Of a stretch of DNA of 64,000 bases, positions 35,901 to 50,900 are shown in pieces (position 1 is the stretch's first letter; each line of letters begins with the position of its first letter). The notes beneath the pieces are model-generated. The model was given only the letters and a program-made list of their open reading frames with translations. It made no database searches and was not told where the DNA came from. The stretch lies in the NCBI RefSeq assembly GCF_030272615.1, contig NC_081405.1:572511252-572575251 (forward strand), read 5' to 3'. Origin of the DNA: Cryptomeria japonica. Taxonomy: Eukaryota > Streptophyta > Pinopsida > Cupressales > Cupressaceae. Both the position numbers and the translations under genes were made by a program.

Positions 35901-38900
35901 CTGTCTCAGAGAAGCTACTGAAATTACTAAGAAACCCATAAACTTGAATGAGGATGATGTTCCTGGATTAGGGTATTCCTTAAGGCTAGCTATACATAAA
36001 GTGTATGACCAATAATTGCCAATGTATTGATTAATCATTTAAAAAAATTAACTTTGTGCTTAATTAATAATCTTTTGGGTTTAATATTTAAAACTAATGC
36101 TCACATTCAGTGTATTTGTCTCCGAACTTTCTTGAATTAGGTGGTCATTTAGCTTATTGTGCCCAAGCTGGATGTGTACCTAATCACCGTTAACTCTTTA
36201 GAAATGGATTTTCCCAACTCTTGTAGTCACCTATACAAGGGGAACTCTAGACTTGTAATCCTGCATCATCCTGAGGATGGATCTTGATGGAGATTAGATA
36301 CATAGTGCTTTCCAAAAACTTTGTTTCTCAATATTATGAACTATGGAAACTAAAAATCTTTAAGAATATAGCCATTGTATGACTATGGAAAACAAAAAGG
36401 ATATTGAGAATCAAATTTGGCACGAAGTGCAAGCTTTTTCAGTCTTCGTTGTTCTTCTGCAGACTTCAATTTTTTACTGTCCTCCAAATTATCATTAGCA
36501 TCATCTCCTCCGTACTTCTCTCCTGTCTCCAGATCTTCAAAATCTCCAAAGGCAGAATCATCATCCTCATCACTCCCACCCATTTCTTCACCTCGGCGAG
36601 CAGCCTTTGACCAGTCACCAGTAACAAAGCGGTCGCGAATGCTTTCAATGACATCCTGATTTAACCAATCACTTAGCTGTGAATCGTCTACCTGTGACTT
36701 AGTGCAGTCATCTGCATTTGGATCTTCAACATTGAGATGCATATCATGTTTTTTCTGTCAAAGTACAAGCAGAAAAATATTAAGTCTTTGGTGTAAATGT
36801 AATTGCTTAAAAAACAGAAAACATGCAAAAAATTGCAAATGATTTTCCATTGCACAATTAGCTTACTCCATAGTAAACGTGACCTGTTTGGAGGAAAAGA
36901 AAGAATGTGGAGAGGTTCCAATACACAAGGAAGCATCATAAAACATATACCATATCATCAGTTAGATTCAATGTGCTGATATCATTTGCTGAGGCCACCT
37001 AAATCTCCATTTCCTAATTATTGTATACATTTTCCTGAAATTCAAGTCTCCAAGACCCAAAACATGATTACAACATGGGACTTACTTTCTGATGAGAAAC
37101 ATCTCCATCTAGAGGTCGAAATTGAAGCAACAGAGATTCAAAATATGGCACTATATTTGGTGATACATGTTTTACAAGGAACTTCAACATTTAAAGGTGA
37201 TAGTTCAGTGGCCAAGAACAATATGAATCCCATACATAATGGCTCGTTAGCATTTTCAAAAAGGTAATTAATTTATATGCAGTCAATTATTTTAAGCTAC
37301 ATTTCATATGTTTCGGACGAAATAGTTAAATCATTGGCAAAACTATCACCAAAGACAATAGATTACCAATTACCTTTTCAGAATTCTGTTTTAGCTTGAA
37401 CACTTCCTCCTCATCACTACCATCACTGTCACTATCTTCTGTAAGTCCTTGAAAGGACTTTGGAGTGGGAATTGATGCAGATTGACCATACACAAGGTCC
37501 ATCAGATTTATTTTCTTCTTCAAAAATGATTGAGAAATCAAATTTTCTTTCCATTTTGAAGCATCACCCATCAAACTTGTATCTTGAAAAGAGTGAACCA
37601 GGCATGCAAAGCAAGCAAACAATATTTAGACATTTCAAAATATGATGTGTAAATTTAATGATGACGTATAACTTCATTACAGTGATATTTATACAGTATG
37701 ATTAAGATCCATGCAACAAAATAGGTCTAAAATTTAAACATTGGACAAGCCCTGCAATTTAGAAGCAAAGGATACTATGTGAGGCTATCCTTGACTGGTG
37801 CATTATCAGTGTTTTAACTTTAAATAGATATTACATCATATAAATTTCCTCAAATCCTATTGATTATTTATTTTAAAAACTCAAAGTTTAATCACGGTAG
37901 TAACAAGTACCATCTATATCTTCATCTTCTGATAATCCTTCACATCTATCTGATGCTCCACCCTGCCCTCTTTCAGAATCAGGCATTCTGCTTATTCTAG
38001 TTGCAATGCAGTTCTCCTGTTCTTCATCTTCACTGTTGTATTCATCACTTGGAGAAATATTCTTCTCACTTTGTGAGCCATCTTCACTGTCACTCCCAGA
38101 AGAATCCTGTAAACAATAGGTAACATATTTGAATAGTGTACATGTCAAAGTCTCCTTTTTCTTGTAAAATAAATCTTTTCAAGAAGCACAACATATAAAA
38201 AATGCTAATAACAACTTATGGTATAATAGTTTTAGGAATAGCTGAAATAGTAGCACCATATCTTTAGTGTATCAAGCTCGTAACCAAATAAAGTATCAAA
38301 TTTATAACATTTTTGGATTCATTTTTTTGTGTGAGAGACTGCAAGCGTGCATGTATGTGTGTATGGTTATGTTTTTAATTCATTAAATATTCTTTTAACT
38401 TTAGTAGTATGCTAGTATAATTTGTAGTTTTGACTTCAAGCCCCACGTACCTACTCTAGTCATTCATGTATATCAAAGCTATTTATTTCTTTCTTTCGTT
38501 TAGAGGGATTTGTGTGCTTGTGAAGGTCAATGACATTGCACATGCAAGATATTTTCTTATATTTTGTGGACTAAAGCTCAAAGATAATTTCATGATTTTT
38601 CTCAAAATAAGTCATGGGCATATGATTACTTTCAGAAATTTCAAAGTTGGATCAAAATGCACTCTGATCAGAATATCAATGCATTAAGGACAAGAATGAC
38701 GATGAAATTTACTGAAAAGAGATTATTTAATTTTTCAAAGACCATAGGATTTGAAAACAGCTAATAGCTGCCTATATTCCAAAGCAGAAAAAAGTCAATG
38801 AAAAGAAATGCAGCTATAAGTGAAATGATCAGATGCATGTTTCAAGGAAAATGTTTAGCAAACAAATTTAGGACTGAAGAAGTGTATATGGTATATTTGC

Positions 38901-41900
38901 TTAATAGCATTTCAACTAAAGCCTTTAAAGGAAACCAAGAATAGACTAGTGTTCAACCAAAACTATATATTTTGAAAAGATTGGTGAGCGGAGTGCAAAG
39001 GAGTTGGTGTAGATTCACCCTCCATTGTTGCCACTTCCCTCTATGCCGGCTGACAGTTGTCTTCTTGTTCAGTTTTTGTATTTTGTGTTATAGGTTTTGC
39101 ATTTCCTTGCTAATTTTGTGTTTGATTTTTTACCTTGTACTGTCTTTCCCTAGCTTCATTTTGTATTTGGTCACCTTTTGTATTGAAATTTCTGAGAGAA
39201 CCAAAGTTTTTAGTTTTGGATGTTGTTAATGGTCAAGAATCTGAGGCCCTATTGGCAGTTGTTGCTCAGTAACGGTTCCATATGATGTTTGGCTCATGAC
39301 ATTGAATATGGAGGAATGCACTACAAAAGATGTTGAAAAGGGTAAATCATTCAGGTAAGTCATGGTTGCAGGAGACAAGCCAGTTGTTTCTGAAGGTGTG
39401 GGATTTGTTTTATGGGATAGAGGGCCCATTGAAGCTTCACTGCAAAATGACAGCTTGCAAGGTGAGCACATGATTCTTACCCTGAAGCCAAATGAACTAA
39501 TCTAAGATATGATTGAAAAGGAAGAATCAAGGTTGAAATCTGTTGGGATTTTTTTGTTTGTTTAACTCCAAACACTGCCAGCTTAAAAATTCTTATATGA
39601 TTTGTTTGCTTCAGTGTGGGTATAGAAATTGTGTCTCTGTCTTTCTGTCATATGCTGCAGATAATGGAGCACTTTGGTTAAAAAGATTTTTAGAACTCTA
39701 GATATTCAGCAAAAACAAGTTCCAATATTTTGGTGCAAGAATTTGTTGATGCTCAAAGTTGTAGGTTACTAAATTCCTTAAGGTAAGCTTCTCTGAAGCA
39801 CCAGGGGTGTCAAACCCAGAGTAACAAACCTCTAATTTATGATCAGGCAGAGCAATAATGGAGCAATTATTGAGAGTGGGTAAACTCTCCTTCACTTCAG
39901 GCTCAACTAGATCAAGGGGGGCTTCCCTAGAGGTATCTTTAACAGAATTGTTCAAACTGAATATTGACAAATAGATGAGCTTGCAATAGCACCCAGTGTA
40001 TGCTTGGTTCCAAAAGTTGTCACTAGACAATAGACTAACCTACTGTGTATAAGAATTCTTATTAAGCTATTAAGCACATCAACACAACTGCAGGATGTGG
40101 AAATGAACAACACGATTTTCTAAAGGTGAGAACAGTTATGGATCGCTAACTGGGCCATGAGGTGCATAAAAACTAATGTCCTACTCCTAATCTACTAGTG
40201 AATAATGTTTATTTTTTTAATATTGGTGGATCATTACTTCCAAGACCAGTGCCTTTTTTTGGGTTACGGAGTTATAGTAAACCATGAAAAACAACACACA
40301 GAAATCAAAAGGACTATGAGTTGTGCAACTACATACTTCACAAATAATGATAACAAGCAACTGAACATTCTTAGTTATCCATCTCAAACTGCAGAAATTC
40401 TTATGCAATTAAGATATGACTATTACAAACCTTGCAATGCTTTAGCACGTTGTCCCATTAATCAAATAGTCATTACATTCATAACAGTGAAGTGGCAAGA
40501 GGAAACCCTAAGCTATTATTTCCTAAAAGATCCACAAAGAGAACTGTGGGGACATTCAAATGCAAGAATCATTCATGGTATTAACCTCTTTGTGATTTCC
40601 AAACGATGTTGCTCTAACAGCAACTAGATTTGCAAGATTTGAAAACCTAGAAGCTCCTCCACACTTGCAGTCACATGGAAAAGAGAAATGGCGGACTCTC
40701 CTTGACAAGAGAAATGACTAGCCTTTCTGGAAAATGAACTAGCATATATAGTGCTTTGTTGGTTGCCCTGTCACTTCAAGAATCGATGAAGAACTTCATT
40801 AGATCGTGAAAACTTCATTAAATGAGCAATCTAGAATAGGAACAAAGACTATCAAGAGCCGAAACTCGACCACAATATTAATTACTACATAGGTTGTTTC
40901 CATCCTTCATCGCTGAAAGTACATGTGAATCTGCACCCTTAAGATGAACGACTATTTTTTAGTACAAAACCTTCTTGGAGTGGTTGCGGCAACAAATTTG
41001 GTCATTAATGGCGACCTAAGTCATCCAAAGAGGTAGGTGTGGGGTAAACAGTGCAAAATGCAAGAGTTTCAAGGTTTCGACGTTCAAGGGTCAGGGATGC
41101 CTCATTACACATACCACTTGTCAGGGATCATCAGTACATCCTACCTAATGCCTAAAGTGAGCTAATAAAGGTATTTCCATATCACTAATTCCAAAAGGAC
41201 ACATGAAGAAAATATTGAGAGTTGAGGATCAAGGATACTGAGGAATCGATCACACAAGGCATGCAAATAAGGATATGTCTGAACTCCTAAACCCAATAAG
41301 GTAGCATAGTGTAGAATGTCGAGGATCGAAAGTCAAAGATGCTTCATAACCCATGCCAAAAGTAGCATGTTAAAGATATTCTCATGCCTCCAAATCCCAA
41401 AATGTATATAAAGAGAAATGTCAAAAGTTGGAAATACCAAGGAACTCGTGCCATAAAGAATGAATGATACTACAACTCCAAAAGATAAATTAGTGCAAAG
41501 TGCCAAAATGCAAGCGTTGGGGAAAAAGTATGCTGGTAAGAGGAAGTTTGGAGCTCCAACAAAGACAAGGGAAAAAGTGAGGGTCGAGGGAAAGGTATGA
41601 CAAGATGGAAAACTCCGAAACTCCAACATTTAGCGTAATCATTGGAATTTGAACAAAAAGACCTCCACATTTAGAATTGTTGGGGCCTTCGCAACTTCCA
41701 AAACATGGTAGGCACATGGAGGATGATGAGGGAGAACACTAATGCAAAATTGACCAAATGAGGCTTGTACAATGACTTCTCAGGTTGATTATATATGAAT
41801 CTATGATGGGCATACGGCCAAAATGCATAAGAGAGCCATGACTCGAGCACAATTTTGACACAGTAAAATTAAAGTAAAACTAAAGTGAGCCAAATATTTT

Positions 41901-44900
41901 GTTCTCATTGCTAGAACATAACTTAGAAAAAAGCATTATGAGTACATATGAAGTAATAAGTTGTTTTAATGTAAGTACTAAGTAGAGGACCTAGAGGTAG
42001 ACATTCAATAAACCCTCTACTATAATTATAAATTTGAAAATTTAGAAATGTGTTGTCTCATTCAAATAAAAAGATTAAAAGGGGATTTTACATATTCGTG
42101 TTATGTTATACTGTAAACATTAATTAAATGCGTTTTAGTAAGAGAGTCATATAATAAAAATGATCTAGTGATGCAGTCGCCATGTACTTAATAAATGAGA
42201 TCTTAGTGACCTAAATTCTTTTGTGCAGTGTTTTTATTAACAGCAACCATTTAACAAATACAGTCTAGTTGTGTGGAACCTCTGTACTTTTATTATATAG
42301 TACCTTAGTTTCCTAAATTCACATCGTGTAATGTCTTTAATTATAAATCATTGATGATTTGAAATTAACTCTTGTGGGATTTGACCTGCATATTTTTAGT
42401 TATCTTAAGATGACCACCTCTGTACTTTTATTATATAGTACCTTAGTTTCCTAAATTCACATCATGTAATGTCTTTAATTATACATCATTGATGATTTGA
42501 AATTAACTCTTGTGGGATTTGACCTGCGTATTTTTAGTTATCTTAAGATGACCTCTATGCCTAGTCATTAAACTAAAACATTTTCCCTGATTTGAACTAT
42601 GTATCTTTAGTCATCTTAAGATGATCTCTATGCATAGCCGTTAAACAAATACTAATTACAAGGCAAGAGGGTCGAATTAGTAAACAAATTTATAAGCATT
42701 CTCTGACATATATGCTTGATTTTAAGAAGGGAAACTCCTAAGATAATTATTCCATGAAAGAAAGGGTTTATAGTTCCCACAGAATGGGAGGAAGTTCATA
42801 AATATGACAAGAAAAAGGCACCTGATAAAGCAGCCAAAGCCCTAAAAATTGAAGTCTCGTTGACAAAGAAAGAAGACAGATGATAAAGACTATACTAACA
42901 GATAATGGCATCAGAGGCCTACACTAACATCTAATTAGATGACAAGAAAGGCTCAAATCACCAAAAACAATAATAAGCATACCTTTGGATTGCTCTCCTT
43001 CTCATCTTCAAGAAAGATCGCTTTTCTCCTCATTCTTCCATTTTGAAATTCTGATACCTCTCTCATATTACATTTTAGATGCGGCTCCCCCTCACTATCA
43101 GACATGTCTGTGACCTTCTCTTCTGGAAGATCGGCGCTGATAATGGCATGTCTATCATTTCCATTTGACAATTCTTTGTCTGGGGAATGGTTAAGTTCAT
43201 TGCTTCTCCCTGTATCATCATCATCTGAAAAACTATCAGAACACGAACCAGAATCAACAGTATCCGCTAAAATAATACAAATAAATAAGCCCTGATTGTT
43301 TTCTCTATGTTTGCCATGACCAGCACTTTGATTACCATTTTCTATTTCTTTATCACTATTCTCTTCTTGACTGCTGCACTGTTCTCCCTCATCTGTATGA
43401 TTGGCACCTTTTCTTGGATTTCCTCGAAAAAGTTGTATAAAGCTCTGCTCCAGCTTTTCATTGATAGAATACTTTGTATTCTGAAGTGTTTTTACAAGGA
43501 CTTCACCCACATCAGGAGCATTTCCTAAATAAACAGAAAACAATTTTTCCATTAGATTGCAGCAACACATCTACCAAATTTTGTGGTTTGGAAACTGAAC
43601 AGCAACTCAGGATGTAATGACAAACCAAGGCCATCCAAGTATGTAAGTTAGCAGAATAGGAAGATAGAAGGGTTATATTAAAAAAACCGGGGTGATTATT
43701 TGAATCAGCACAATATTCCGAAAGCTATAATGATTAAATACTAAAAGACGTGGCTTAAAAAAATAGAAGCAGGTACACAGTATATTTGTGTTAATTATTA
43801 ATTAATCCTCTCCTATACTATTCTACCCTGTCATCTGTAGTCCATTTCCTGACCTAAATATAAATATAGAAGATACATAGAAAAATTCACCTCAGTAAAA
43901 AGAAACATCAAAGGAAAAATGACAAAAAAATGAGAAGTTGCGGGATGTCGAAGACCTATTTGTTAACATGATGAAAATAGCAAAGTACCTTGTTTTTCTT
44001 CGGTTGCTTCATTATCATCCTCTTGTTTGGAAAATTGAACCATGTGATCATTAATGTTTATGTAAACAGCATCCTTATCGTACAGGAGATCACCAAGATC
44101 TGACATTGGTGCATAAAAGAGTTTCTCTTTTTCACGCAGTCCCTTTTTCTTTGCTGCTGAGGGCAGAGGGCATGGATCAGGCAAACTAGCAACACCAGCC
44201 AAATGACAATCCCCAACACCTGCAATATGTACCTGCCGAAGTCTTAAGTGTCAACCAAAAATTCTTCTTACAATATAAAAGATTTGAGAATATGATATAA
44301 TGTGTAGTTTTGAGGTGACAAAGTTCTACTTACAGCATGCCCCATGTTGTCATAATTTAGAACCATGCACCTCAGTACATTTGTCATGTTGTCCATTGTT
44401 TTATAAGTTGTTTCTTTCTATTTAAAAAGAAAAGTTCTTATGTAATTAGTTTTAAAGTATTCAGTTCCAGGTAAATTATACATAACCAAAGATAATTAGT
44501 TTTTTAGTATTCAGTTTCAGGCAAAATATACATAACAGATAGTATGTGGCATCAGTATTGTTTAAATCTTACAACTTAAAAAAAAAATTCAAAGTGACTT
44601 ACTTTGCCCAAGAAATTCAAGTTCAAACAATAAATGTTAACATTTTCTTATTATTTTGAATTTTAAATTTAAGCAATGTTCCACAGCCGTTGGGGATGGG
44701 GGGATGCAGGGACAGGTTTCGAGGACCCTCCGTTTGGAAATGGCAGGGGGACGGTGGCAAGGGGGTGGCAAGGGGGCAATGCCGATATACATATAGTACT
44801 TGAAAAACTAGTTATAAAAAGATGTATAAGAATTATATTTCAAATGAAACTTTGGGAAATTGGTAAAATAGCAAAATTGCAAAAATACTAAATACTAAGA

Positions 44901-47900
44901 TTTCTTGAATACTAATTTCGAAATAAAATTTGACAAATGAAATTGTCAAATTGGAGATTTCTATTATATGGAAAATATGATTTATGATCATGATTCATCA
45001 TTGGCTTATTACTTGCTTACAATTATAGTTTGATGGGGGGTTTGGGGGCAATACCAAAATGAGGTTGAAGGTAGCACCCCTGGCAGGGACCTGGGTAGGA
45101 GAGAGAGATGTAGAGATAGGTCTAGATCTTGGGGGAGAGAGAAGAGAGTGAGATAGAGGTAGGTAGAGAGAGGGGATAGAGGAAGAGTGATAGGTTATAT
45201 ATAGGCCTAAAGTTCAAGGGAGATAAAGAGAGTGAGATAGAGAGAGAGAGAGAGAGAATGCTGATAGGAAGTTGCTGATTACTGAAATATGACTATCTAA
45301 AATTTTTTAAATCTTCCAAAAACTAGAATCTACATTATAACTCCTCGAGATCTGAAACCACTCTCAAACATCTTGCCAATATATACATGAAATATAACTT
45401 AAAGTACTTATACTTAAATGTTATATTTCATGTATATATCTGATGAAGAGAATGAGACTGGCTTGAAGACAAGGATGCCATTTTCACAAATTTTCGACCA
45501 GTTTTGCTTAGCATTCGAATTTCTAAGTGGGGCTTATGGGAGACTCCTAGGCATCCACGAGACGGCCAAAAGACTCCTAGGAGTCCCCGAGACATCCTAG
45601 AGACGTCTGGACATCCTCGACATCTCTAGACGTCCTGATGGCGGTGGTGAGACTACAGGGGACACCCAGTCCCCCTCCCCATGTCTCGAAGATGTCCTCG
45701 TCCCAGAAACACAAGGTTTTGGGGGGGGAGGAAATGCATCCATGTGGTTCACTGATTAAAAGACATTAATTTCTTAAAAAATTGTAGCTTATAATTTCTT
45801 ATAGTTTAAAACAAGACAAAGACAGAATTATAAAAAAAATTTAAAAATTGATATCTTTGTATCTTAAAAATAAATATTGGCTCTAAATATTATTCAAGAT
45901 AAAGAATTATCAAAACTTTAAAATGCATATTAATGCACTTTTTAATGTAAAAACAAGACAAAGAATTACCAAAATAATAAATGGTGGCTTTTTCAAGAGT
46001 AAAATAAAAAACGAAATACAAAAGAAGAGCAAGTATGTTATTTAAAAATAGTTTTTCAAATAAAAATAAAGTAAAGTGTAGATAAAATTATAAAAAAAGT
46101 AAATAAAAATAAAATTGTGTTGATAAAGTAAATAAAATAAAATAACTCTTAGCTACGTAAAATAGCTCTCGACTCAAATCTCTCAACGTTTTTTAGATAG
46201 ATGTATTTCCCTTAGTATCAAGTTATTGCCTCTGTGGACATCATAACCCCACAAAACACTCTTCTCCTATGTCTCCATCTCAAGCCATCAATATTTAGAC
46301 TCATGGGGGATCAAATAACCACTGAAAGGCATTATCGTGGGTCCAAACAAGATCCCAAAATAATAAGTTATAAATCCCTACCACCCACACTCTATTTGTC
46401 ATTTACAACCTTTAGAAAGATGACTTAAGGCATGTCATTAGGGGGTCAAGATTCCCAATCCACTTTGAAACCTCCCTCTTAATCATGCTTTTATGCCTCA
46501 TAATGTATGCTCTTACACATCTTTCATAACACATCCAAAAGAATTTTTTTGCAATTTAGGGCATGTGCCAACACATCCAACAATTACTGACTTTGACTTA
46601 ATAAGCAATACAACAATTATTCTTTCACTAAACATGAAAAGTTCAAAAATTACCGAAGTAAAAAATCAAAGTAACAAAGGTGAATGAAAAACTATTTAGA
46701 GCAAATATTTATTTTTTAAATATAAAGGCATCAAAAATTTATAATCTGTTTTAATATGAAATTATTTAGAAGTAAATATATGTATATAATATTTACTACA
46801 CTTTTTAAAGTAAAAATGAAACAAAAGAAGAGCAAGTATATTATTTGAAAATAGTTTTTCAAATAAAAAAAAAGTAAAAAGTGTAGATAAAATTATAAAA
46901 AAAGTAAATAAAAATAAAAAATTGTGTTGATAAAGTAAATAAAATAAAATAACTCTTAGCTAAGTGTTGGTAAACAGATTTGTCACTGTGAATTCTCCTT
47001 TAAAATTGACCCTACTCGCCCGAAGAGAAGTGACAACCATTCCAACAGTTGGAGAGATTGCAATCAATCTGCAATCTTCCTCTGATTTGACAGGGGCAGC
47101 TCCCTTGTATGATGGGGGTATTTGAGATTTTTGTGTACTTTTAACCTGAAAGTACATAAAGGAGAAAACATAGAACTAAAGAACAGAAAACCCAACAATA
47201 GACATACGAATACCAATTGAGATTTCACAATAGATAACAATTACAAAGGGGGATTTAAGCACAATATAAGTTTGACACGCAAATATCTCAACATACGAAG
47301 AGATGGGTAACTCTAGCACATCCAAACCAAGATACCAGAGCTCGATTGTGTTTCATTACATCAATTGCATGAATTGTAAGCAATCCAATAGATGACAGAT
47401 GATTTACACATAGACAAAAGATATCACCAATTTGACATATGAAAGATTAGTAATAATAACTTAAGAAGCACATCTAGCACATACGAGCTAAATACATCCT
47501 TCATTATCTTCATGAAATTATACAATCTCAAGAACTCTTCTATACAAAGTCCAAACACAAAATTCATCAAACTACTTCTCTAAGAATTTCTCCATAGTCT
47601 CCCCTCTGTCCGAGTATCTCCCCTACAAATGAATTGGCCTTGTATTTATAGGCATCCTGCAATAACCACCTTAATAACCAACTCATAACTACTTTTGGTA
47701 ACCACTTACAATAACCACTTAAGATAACTATCATAAGCAAACACTTAGGATAACCACCTAACATAATCCCTTAGCATAAGTTCTTAAAATAACTACCAAA
47801 GTGATCACTTGAAATAACTACCTCGCAACTACTTAGGATAACTACCCTAGGAGAATCACTTAAAATAACTATCTAATTTAATCACTTGGGATAACTACCG

Positions 47901-50900
47901 TTTTTGGAGACAAGTTAGGATTTACCTAACTTTCATAGTGATAACTTGTAGTTGTATATCACTTTTACAAAAAGAGATAATTTGAGGCCCATAACATCAA
48001 AGAGAGAAGTGAGATATTGGCCATGTCAAAGTGGCAATGTGTCTGCTTGTAATCATCAAGAACGAACTTGGTCTTGGAAGAAATCCACCATAATCACATT
48101 GATGATCAACCTTTTCTTCCATTTGACATTGTCTCCACATTTTGTGTATGCATAATATGAGAAGACTTCCAATTGTATGTGTTGAATGTGTCCTTCCAAA
48201 GCATTTTTCCAAATAGCTTCAAAATAAATATATTCACCCACTGCAATTAAAATTGTTGTACGCTGTATCATTAAAGGTTGACTTATTTGCATATATTTGA
48301 AAGGTCTCTTCAAGAATGTTTTGATCTTTAACAGAGCTTATATGCATTCATCAAATTCATGAGATTGAATCCCTTGGAAGCATTCTGTCAAAATCTCACG
48401 TCTTGAACAAACAGAAAGGACTTTAGTGAAGGTTGTATGAATCGGCCTTATTGGCCTGGCATTTGCTTTGAAGTTTCTAAAGCCTCTTCAACAACTCCAT
48501 TTTATGCTCAATCTGCAATCGTTTTATTTCATTCCTAGAAACGACATCTTCTTGAGGTGTTTGATCATGCAATTAATGAGACTTGTCAATGCTTCCATTC
48601 TTTGTTCGCATGTTGCATTTGCTTGCAGGTTCCTAAGGCCATTTCAACTTCTCGTTTTTTAGCATGTCATGCAATCATTGCTGGCTGAGGTTGTGGAATG
48701 TGACTTTACACCCGCTAATTGCATTTGCTGCGAAGTTTCATCTTTGTATATCTTGCAATCATCGCATGTCATGAGATGACATCGATTTGAGACATTTGTC
48801 AAACAGTTCACCGTGCCTTGTTTGTGCTCTCACATTGTGTATCGTTCGAAGCTTCCATTTTTGCACTGGCAGAGAGGGTGGTGGCTAACATTGCAAATCT
48901 TGTCTTCACACCTCTCGTCGCTTGTACATTTTGCATGCATAATCATAACATGTTCAAGAACACCCATTCTGCGTAGACAGGGAGACCATTGGCACGGTTT
49001 TCCTGAAACTTTCTAAAGACTTTTGCACAAATCCTTGATGCGCATATCCTACACTATTTGCTTGTCATTAGAACATATTTCTCTGAGTTACATTACTGAA
49101 CTCGCGGGCAAGGAAGATGACAATGTGACTGCATAATACGGTTTTACACCTGCTTTTTGCATTGCTTCAAAGTTTCCAAAGCTTTTTGACAAATATATTT
49201 TGTGCACTCGCTGCTATCCTTGTGTTCCTTGAGACGACATTTGTCTGAGGCACTGTGTCAAACACTTCACATGATACTTTGATGGATGTCCATGCCCTGC
49301 ACCAGAGCTCCCATTTTTAGTTCTCGGGTAGAGAGATATTAGCCAAGGTTGCAGAGTTCGGCTTTACAACTGTGAATCGCATTTTTTTTTTTGAAATTCT
49401 TATAACTGTTTTCAACAAATATGTTTTAGTGCAAAATCCGCAACATTGCATTTCATGAGATAACCTCTCTTTGAAGTGTACGCGATATATTCGGATGCAT
49501 GACTAAAACCCATTCGAGAGCTCTCATTTTGCACAGACAGGGAGAATGCCAGCAGCGGTTGTGGAATTTGACTTTACACCATGCGCCCATATTTCTTTGA
49601 GATGGCCCATCAAACTGTTCATATGCTTTGAACGTGCTTGCCAAGTTTGCATGTATATCGACTAGTGCCTTGCAACTACAACATTAAATGGAAGTGACAT
49701 GTCCTTTATGCTTCGATGAATGTTCATATTCTGTTCATAGGCTCCCAATTTGCGCAGGTCAGGAGAATGGTAACAAAGATTGTGGAACCAACTTTTCATA
49801 TGTCAAATGAGTTTGCTTGATAGTTTGTAAAACCTTCACCATGAATTTGCACATAATGCTTCAATGAAGTAGTTATCTATAAGTAGTTATTATAACTACC
49901 TCATATTTGGTCTTCATAAACAAACGAGAAACTCCCTTCGTCAGTGATTTGTGAAAGTTGGCCAACTTTCCGATAACCTCACTTATCCTTCATGTCTTCA
50001 CTTCATCGATGACTTGTGAGAAGGAATTAACTTGTCGACATATGAGAGATTCAACAGTTTGAAGTAAAACCAACTTTTGAAATGGACTGGCTATATTTCA
50101 ATGTGTCGGTATTTTAGTGAAGCCAACCAACTTCACTGATGGTGATATGTATCAACTTCTTTGTAAACCAAGTAAACTATCTTATATCACCTCGCATATC
50201 CTTTACTTTTTTTTTATCCCATCGGTGATTTGTAAAAGTACCACAACTTGCCAATATTCAGCACTATGATGACTTTGATGAATCAACCAAAATGACTGAT
50301 TGCTAGAACTTTCAATAGATTCATCCATGTCTTGGCAAACTTGGCCAACTTGTCAATTATATTTGAATGGCGATTAAAGTGAACAACTTCTCCAACTTCT
50401 CCTTATTTTGACAACTTTTAAAAACACACAAACTAGCCGATTACACTTTTGGTGCCAATAGTATTTGGAGAATCTCATCGCATTGACAATCAAGCATTAT
50501 GCACTAACCTGTTAACATATGACGACCATCAACTTGGACTCAATAAAGTCTTTTTGAGCGAAACCATATGACAAGAAATATTGAAATTTCTTAAGAAACA
50601 TAAGTATTTGACTAGTCAAGTGATAAATTTAGTTCAAAAGTTCAAATTTTGACTAGTGTAAAATTGGGCTAACACTAAGTAAAATAGATCTTGACTCAAA
50701 TCTTTCAACGTTTTTTATTTAGATGCATTTCCCTTAGTATCAAGTTATTGCCTCTGTGGACATCATAACCCCACAAAACACTCTTCTCCTATGTCTCCAT
50801 CTCAAGCCTTCAATATTTAGACTCATGGGGGACCAAATAACCACTGAAAGGCAATATCGTGGGTCCAAACAAGATCCCGAAATAATAAGTTATAAATCCC

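Larger units (their letters stand above)
46965..50674 (-). mobile_element. 3.7-kb TG...CA insertion with 5-bp target duplication
   Basis: The segment begins TGTTGGTAAACAG and ends TTGGGCTAACA, flanked on both sides by CTAAG (46960-46964 and 50675-50679). The ends and 5-bp duplication fit an LTR-element insertion. I see no internal LTR pair, primer-binding site or coding domain, so it is either a very long solo LTR or a large non-autonomous element. The minus-strand orientation is a guess. Inside are about six diverged copies of a roughly 220-bp unit (48430-49850) and a block of short CTTA-type repeats (47640-47910). Confidence 0.7.

Noticed and set aside
36404-36659. Plus-strand Ser-rich open frames opposite a BMS1 exon
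   Set aside because: They are antisense shadows of the acidic, GA-rich coding sequence of the exon at 36405-36754.
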